DNA of 64,000 nucleotides from Endozoicomonas sp965199185 (GTDB lineage: Bacteria; Pseudomonadota; Gammaproteobacteria; Pseudomonadales; Endozoicomonadaceae). The notes under the pieces are model-generated. The model saw only the letters and a list, made by a program, of their open reading frames with translations. It was not told where the DNA came from and did no database searches. The position numbers and the translations under genes were made by a program. Shown in pieces: positions 60,664 through 64,000 of the stretch. The stretch is from positions 62,001 through 126,000 of the forward strand of contig CBDAQW010000039.1 in assembly GCA_965199185.1 (NCBI GenBank). The letters run 5' to 3'. The stretch's first letter is position 1, and each line of letters begins with the position of its first letter.

Positions 60664-61992
60664 GAATCACCCCAAAGCGTTTGCAACTGTTGTACGGATT
60701 CTGTATAGGCCGATGATTCAGTCATACGCTGCTGAAGCAGTTTCAACATCACCGGATTCAATCGGATAGCTTCATCCAAAGCCGGATCAGCGCCTTTCCG
60801 ATAGGCACCAAGACTCAATAATTCACGGTTCTTGTTATAAAGCGACAACGTACCTCTGAATTTCTGCGCTTGCAGCAAATGCGCTTCACTCACCACCTGG
60901 GGCATGACTCGACTGATGGACTGTTCCACATCAATAGCAGGATAATGTCCGGATTCTGCCAGCTCACGACTCAACACAAAATGCCCGTCAAGAATCGCAC
61001 GAGCCGAATCAGCAATAGGGTCCTGCTGATCATCCCCTTCCGAGAGCACTGTATAGAATGCCGTCATGGAACCGGTAGCCGAAGCACTATTACCAGCCCG
61101 CTCCACCAGAGATGGCAACATACTAAAGACAGAGGGTGGATAGCCTTTAGTGGCAGGCGGCTCTCCCACCGCCAGGGCAATTTCCCGCTGCGCCTGAGCG
61201 TAGCGAGTAAGAGAGTCCATCAGCAGCAAAACATCCTTGCCCTGATCGCGAAAATATTCAGCAATCCGGTGGCACAGCTGAGAAGCCCGCAAACGCATGA
61301 CAGGGGAACTGTCGGCCGGCGCTGCAACCACAACGGCCCGTTTGAGGCCTTCCTCTCCAAGACTGTGTTCGATAAACTCACGCACTTCACGACCACGCTC
61401 ACCAACCAGCCCGACCACAGTGACCTGAGCACTGGTAAAACGGGTCATCATGCCAAGCAGCACACTCTTACCGACACCACTGCCTGCAAACAAACCCAAC
61501 CGCTGCCCTTTACCGACGGTTAACAGACTATTAATCGCCCTGACCCCAACATCCAGAGGTTCTGATATAGGGCGACGGGGTTAAAGGGTTGAGAGGTTCT
61601 CCCTGAAGCTGTGTTGAACCCGCCGCATTTAGCGCGCCCTTACCATCAATAGGCTCACCAACACCATTGATGACTCGTCCGAGCAACTCAACGCCGACAG
61701 GAATATGGTTATCACCGTAGATGGGCGTAACCCGATCACCACTGCTCAAATTGACGGGTTGCTGCAGTGGCATCAGAAATAGGCGATTACCCTCAAAGCC
61801 AACCACTTCGGCCTCCAGGCTCAACCCATCACGCCCTTCGATAAGACATCGCTGCCCGGTACTCAGACGACAACCGGTCGCCTCCAGACACAAGCCTTTC
61901 ACCCGTTGCAACCGACCGTGTACCTGTGCCGGTGCAAGGTGACATTGTTCAATGGCTTCCTTTAGCCGGACAGATAGACGGTTCTCAATCAT
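60660..61992 (-). pseudogene. fliI: Flagellum-specific ATPase FliI, frameshifted
   Basis: The ATPase of the flagellar export apparatus. The N-terminal part (61992 to about 61580) ends PLNPLT, then the frame slips. In the other frame the expected RPISEPLDVGVRAINSL and Walker A LFAGSGVGKSVLL continue to 60660. One extra base in the C4 run (plus strand G4, 61577-61580) explains it; with three C the protein is about 443 residues and normal. Downstream motifs (LLLMDSLTRYAQAQREIA) are intact. If real, flagellar export should fail or weaken; a homopolymer sequencing error is equally possible. Confidence 0.9.
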
Positions 61993-61994
61993 AC

Positions 61995-62984
61995 TCAGCG
62001 CTTCGCCGCTTTTAAGGTTTCAAGTTTGAAAATTCCACGGGAAATGGCCATATCCGGATTATCAGGAATCAACGCACCAACGCCCATTTCGTCAGATAAC
62101 TCTTTACCCATGAGCGCTGCACCACCACCGACAATAAGCACTTTATCCAGCAGCGCGGGAGTCTGTACCATCGCTTCCAGCTCTCGCAGAATGGTTTTAA
62201 CGACATTACGACTGGCTCGGGAAACCAACTCAGTAACATCCATATTTTTCAGACGCCCACTTTTTAATGAGGCTTCCGCCAGTGCTCTGGGCACTCGCTT
62301 CAGGCCAAACTCTGGCGCTGCTAATTCTGAAAAACGCTCAGCAACCGTCAGCACACCAGTATTAAAGCTGTCGTACGCTTCAATAGTGCCATTGGGCGTC
62401 ACAACAGAGACATCGGTAGTCGTACCACCGATATCCACTACCAGAATTTTCATACCCTCTTCATAGCCCGGCTTGAGTGCACCGCTGTCATCACGAATGG
62501 TATCGAACAGTGCAGGAATACCTTCCGGATACACCTTACAGTCAATAATTTCTGCCAGTGCCTGACCGGAGGCCGACCGGATACCACCGAGTACATTCTG
62601 TTTTTTTCTGGCAATGAGCTTCTGGTTGATTGGAGTACCTTTCACCTTTGAAAAAAACTGATTCATAGGCAAAGTCACAGCCACTTTGACCGACTCACCA
62701 CCAAAACCAGCCTGACGCAGAGTCTCATGGATCAGAGCCCGGTTGCCTTCTGAGGTTTGATAAGAGGGAATATTGGTGCGAATAATGTCGTCAAAATCAC
62801 CATCAACCGTGTACTCTCCACCTTCTTCCGTAAAATACGCAGACTCTGCATAACCATTCAGATCGACTTTGGCCTGCTCTGCAATGCGGGATGGCACAAT
62901 TTTAGTGACAATATGGCCATCCAGATGTCGAAAGGTCGCCTTGGCCTGAGCGGAACCCTCATCAATAACTACCAGTGAGGTCAT
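61995..62984 (-). CDS. ParM/StbA-type actin-like ATPase inside the flagellar operon
   Basis: 329 residues with the actin/Hsp70 ATPase signature: phosphate-1 VVIDEGSAQAK (5-15), phosphate-2 DIGGTTTD (184-191), adenosine motif VGGGAAL (285-291). Length and order match ParM of plasmid R1, a filament that pushes plasmid copies apart. Here it lies between fliH and fliI on the same strand. Its stop is two bases from the fliI start, and GGAG precedes its own start. No ParR-like gene is adjacent, so it may have a chromosomal role linked to flagella, or be a captured plasmid gene. Confidence 0.88.
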   Translation of the reverse strand: MTSLVVIDEGSAQAKATFRHLDGHIVTKIVPSRIAEQAKVDLNGYAESAYFTEEGGEYTVDGDFDDIIRTNIPSYQTSEGNRALIHETLRQAGFGGESVKVAVTLPMNQFFSKVKGTPINQKLIARKKQNVLGGIRSASGQALAEIIDCKVYPEGIPALFDTIRDDSGALKPGYEEGMKILVVDIGGTTTDVSVVTPNGTIEAYDSFNTGVLTVAERFSELAAPEFGLKRVPRALAEASLKSGRLKNMDVTELVSRASRNVVKTILRELEAMVQTPALLDKVLIVGGGAALMGKELSDEMGVGALIPDNPDMAISRGIFKLETLKAAKR

Positions 62985-63055
62985 GTAAAACTCCAGAAAA
63001 CTAATTTATGCATGAAGCAGCTATACAACAGCTCTTTAGAACATCTATAGCCGTA

Positions 63056-64000
63056 TCACTGGCCCAGGGCATCCCAGGCACCCAACGCAGCATCACTGAC
63101 TGCCCCGGGATTAAATGTAAATGATGCAACGTCTGATTCCGTTTGACTGACTACTTCAGCGCGTCGTGGAGCGACTACAGGTTTGGTGACAGGTTCAGGA
63201 ATCGGCGCCGCCATTGATTGATGTTTAAGATCATCAGTAATGACCGAAACATCTGCGGCCGGCATTTGCTCCGGATCATCCAATAACAGGGTTCGAAGAT
63301 GATCAAGCCCCTCATGGAGCCTTGTTTCCAACGTAGCATCCACATCACCCAGTTCACCTTCTATCAGACACCCACCCGGAGTCATTTTGTCATCTTCCAG
63401 CAGTCGCAAAGGGTAACGCTCTGAATCAATCAATGATTGCAACCAGTGCGTATCCATCGGATGCAAACGCACTTTTAGCGTCTCATTAGCGGTGGTATCC
63501 AACAGCCGGATCGACTCCTCCACCAAATTCGCAATTTGCTCAGGCGTGTGCTTCAACTCAACTCTGAGAATTTCCAGCATCAGTCTTTCTAAAAGAATGG
63601 CAGCCTGCTCTACCTGTTGCGGATCAAGAATACGACGCTGCTGCTGTAATTGATGGTAAAGATCGGTCAGGGCATCTGCACGACGGGTGACTTCCACCTG
63701 AGCCTCTTGCAACCCCTGCTCCATACCCTGAGCCTGACCTGCAATCTGCCCCTGACCAAAGCCCTCCTGCCAGGCTTGCTCTCGTAACTCCTGAAGAAGT
63801 GCTTCACGCCCCTCCAATCGCCCCTGCTCCAGCCCTTTAGCAAAGGTTTCATCAAGCACTTTTTGCACATCAGCCAGATCATTCTGTTCGGAGGGCGCTT
63901 CATCCAGCTCATCCTGTTCATCGACGATGATGTTTTCATCCAGCGCCACCCCGGAATCCGGAATGGACGATACATCTTCCAGCTGATCAATCCGTGCCGG
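63056..64000 (-). CDS. fliH: Flagellar assembly protein FliH (5' end outside window)
   Basis: The negative regulator/stator of the FliI ATPase. The frame is open to the window edge, so the start lies outside; a GTG at 63949 is internal. Visible features are the Gly-rich helix repeats GLEQGRLEGRE and GFGQGQIAGQAQGMEQGLQE (GxxxG pattern typical of FliH), and the C-terminal domain with VRLHPMDTHWLQSLI and GGCLIEGELGDVDATLETRL. A proline-rich tail of about 70 residues is longer than usual. Confidence 0.9.
   Translation of the reverse strand, partial: PARIDQLEDVSSIPDSGVALDENIIVDEQDELDEAPSEQNDLADVQKVLDETFAKGLEQGRLEGREALLQELREQAWQEGFGQGQIAGQAQGMEQGLQEAQVEVTRRADALTDLYHQLQQQRRILDPQQVEQAAILLERLMLEILRVELKHTPEQIANLVEESIRLLDTTANETLKVRLHPMDTHWLQSLIDSERYPLRLLEDDKMTPGGCLIEGELGDVDATLETRLHEGLDHLRTLLLDDPEQMPAADVSVITDDLKHQSMAAPIPEPVTKPVVAPRRAEVVSQTESDVASFTFNPGAVSDAALGAWDALGQ

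Overview
The window looks like chromosomal DNA of a motile, respiratory gammaproteobacterium. The evidence is the dnaX-ybaB-recR operon, NapABC periplasmic nitrate reductase, TusBCD/TusE, MnmC, CydDC and Vibrio/Pseudomonas-like flagellar clusters with a sigma-54-type promoter before flgB. Many small palindromic repeats, IS remnants and broken genes suggest a repeat-rich marine lineage such as Oceanospirillales/Endozoicomonadaceae. That placement is an inference, not something the sequence proves.

Layout. 1-8.1 kb: 3' end of napA, then napB, napC and a frameshifted small membrane gene; dusC (shortened by a stop codon), mnmC, msrA and an M23 endopeptidase. 8.6-9.8 kb and 26.3-27.6 kb: two 1238-bp ISAs1-family elements in opposite orientation. 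Between them: the 3' part of hsdR with a YgjP-type metallopeptidase, a DcuC-type transporter, pepD, thiC with a TPP riboswitch, an SDR plus queuosine-precursor transporter pair, an NAD-salvage group (nrtR, pncA, pncB), SRP RNA, dnaX-ybaB-recR, tRNA-Pro, an integrase remnant and an IS3-type orfA remnant. 27.6-32.6 kb: the 5' part of hsdR, higA/higB, hsdS and hsdM. The 10-bp sequences flanking the two IS copies on the hsdR sides are exact reverse complements. This shows that hsdR was first hit by the IS, and that recombination between the inverted IS copies then flipped about 16.5 kb and separated the two halves of hsdR.

32.9-40.7 kb: two tandem tRNA-Ser(UGA) genes, a YccA/Bax-inhibitor protein and tusD-tusC-tusB, separated from tusE by about 4.5 kb of accessory genes (secreted protein, lipoprotein, HNH nuclease, unknown protein), then a deoxynucleoside kinase. 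40.7-50.9 kb: a CoA-ester group (three crotonase-fold enzymes around an ADP-forming acyl-CoA synthetase), cydD-cydC and an adenosine-deaminase-like protein with an altered active site. 50.9-64 kb: flagellar genes: flgB-flgJ on the minus strand, flgA-flgM-flgN divergent, then fliJ, fliI (frameshifted), a ParM/StbA actin-like gene and fliH on the minus strand.

The most unusual points are the ParM-like gene inside the fliH-fliI-fliJ operon, the IS-driven inversion that dismantles a type I restriction gene, a 181-bp palindromic mobile repeat present in several copies, and a cluster of single-base or single-codon lesions (fliI, dusC, two small membrane genes). The lesions are either real decay or homopolymer sequencing errors.
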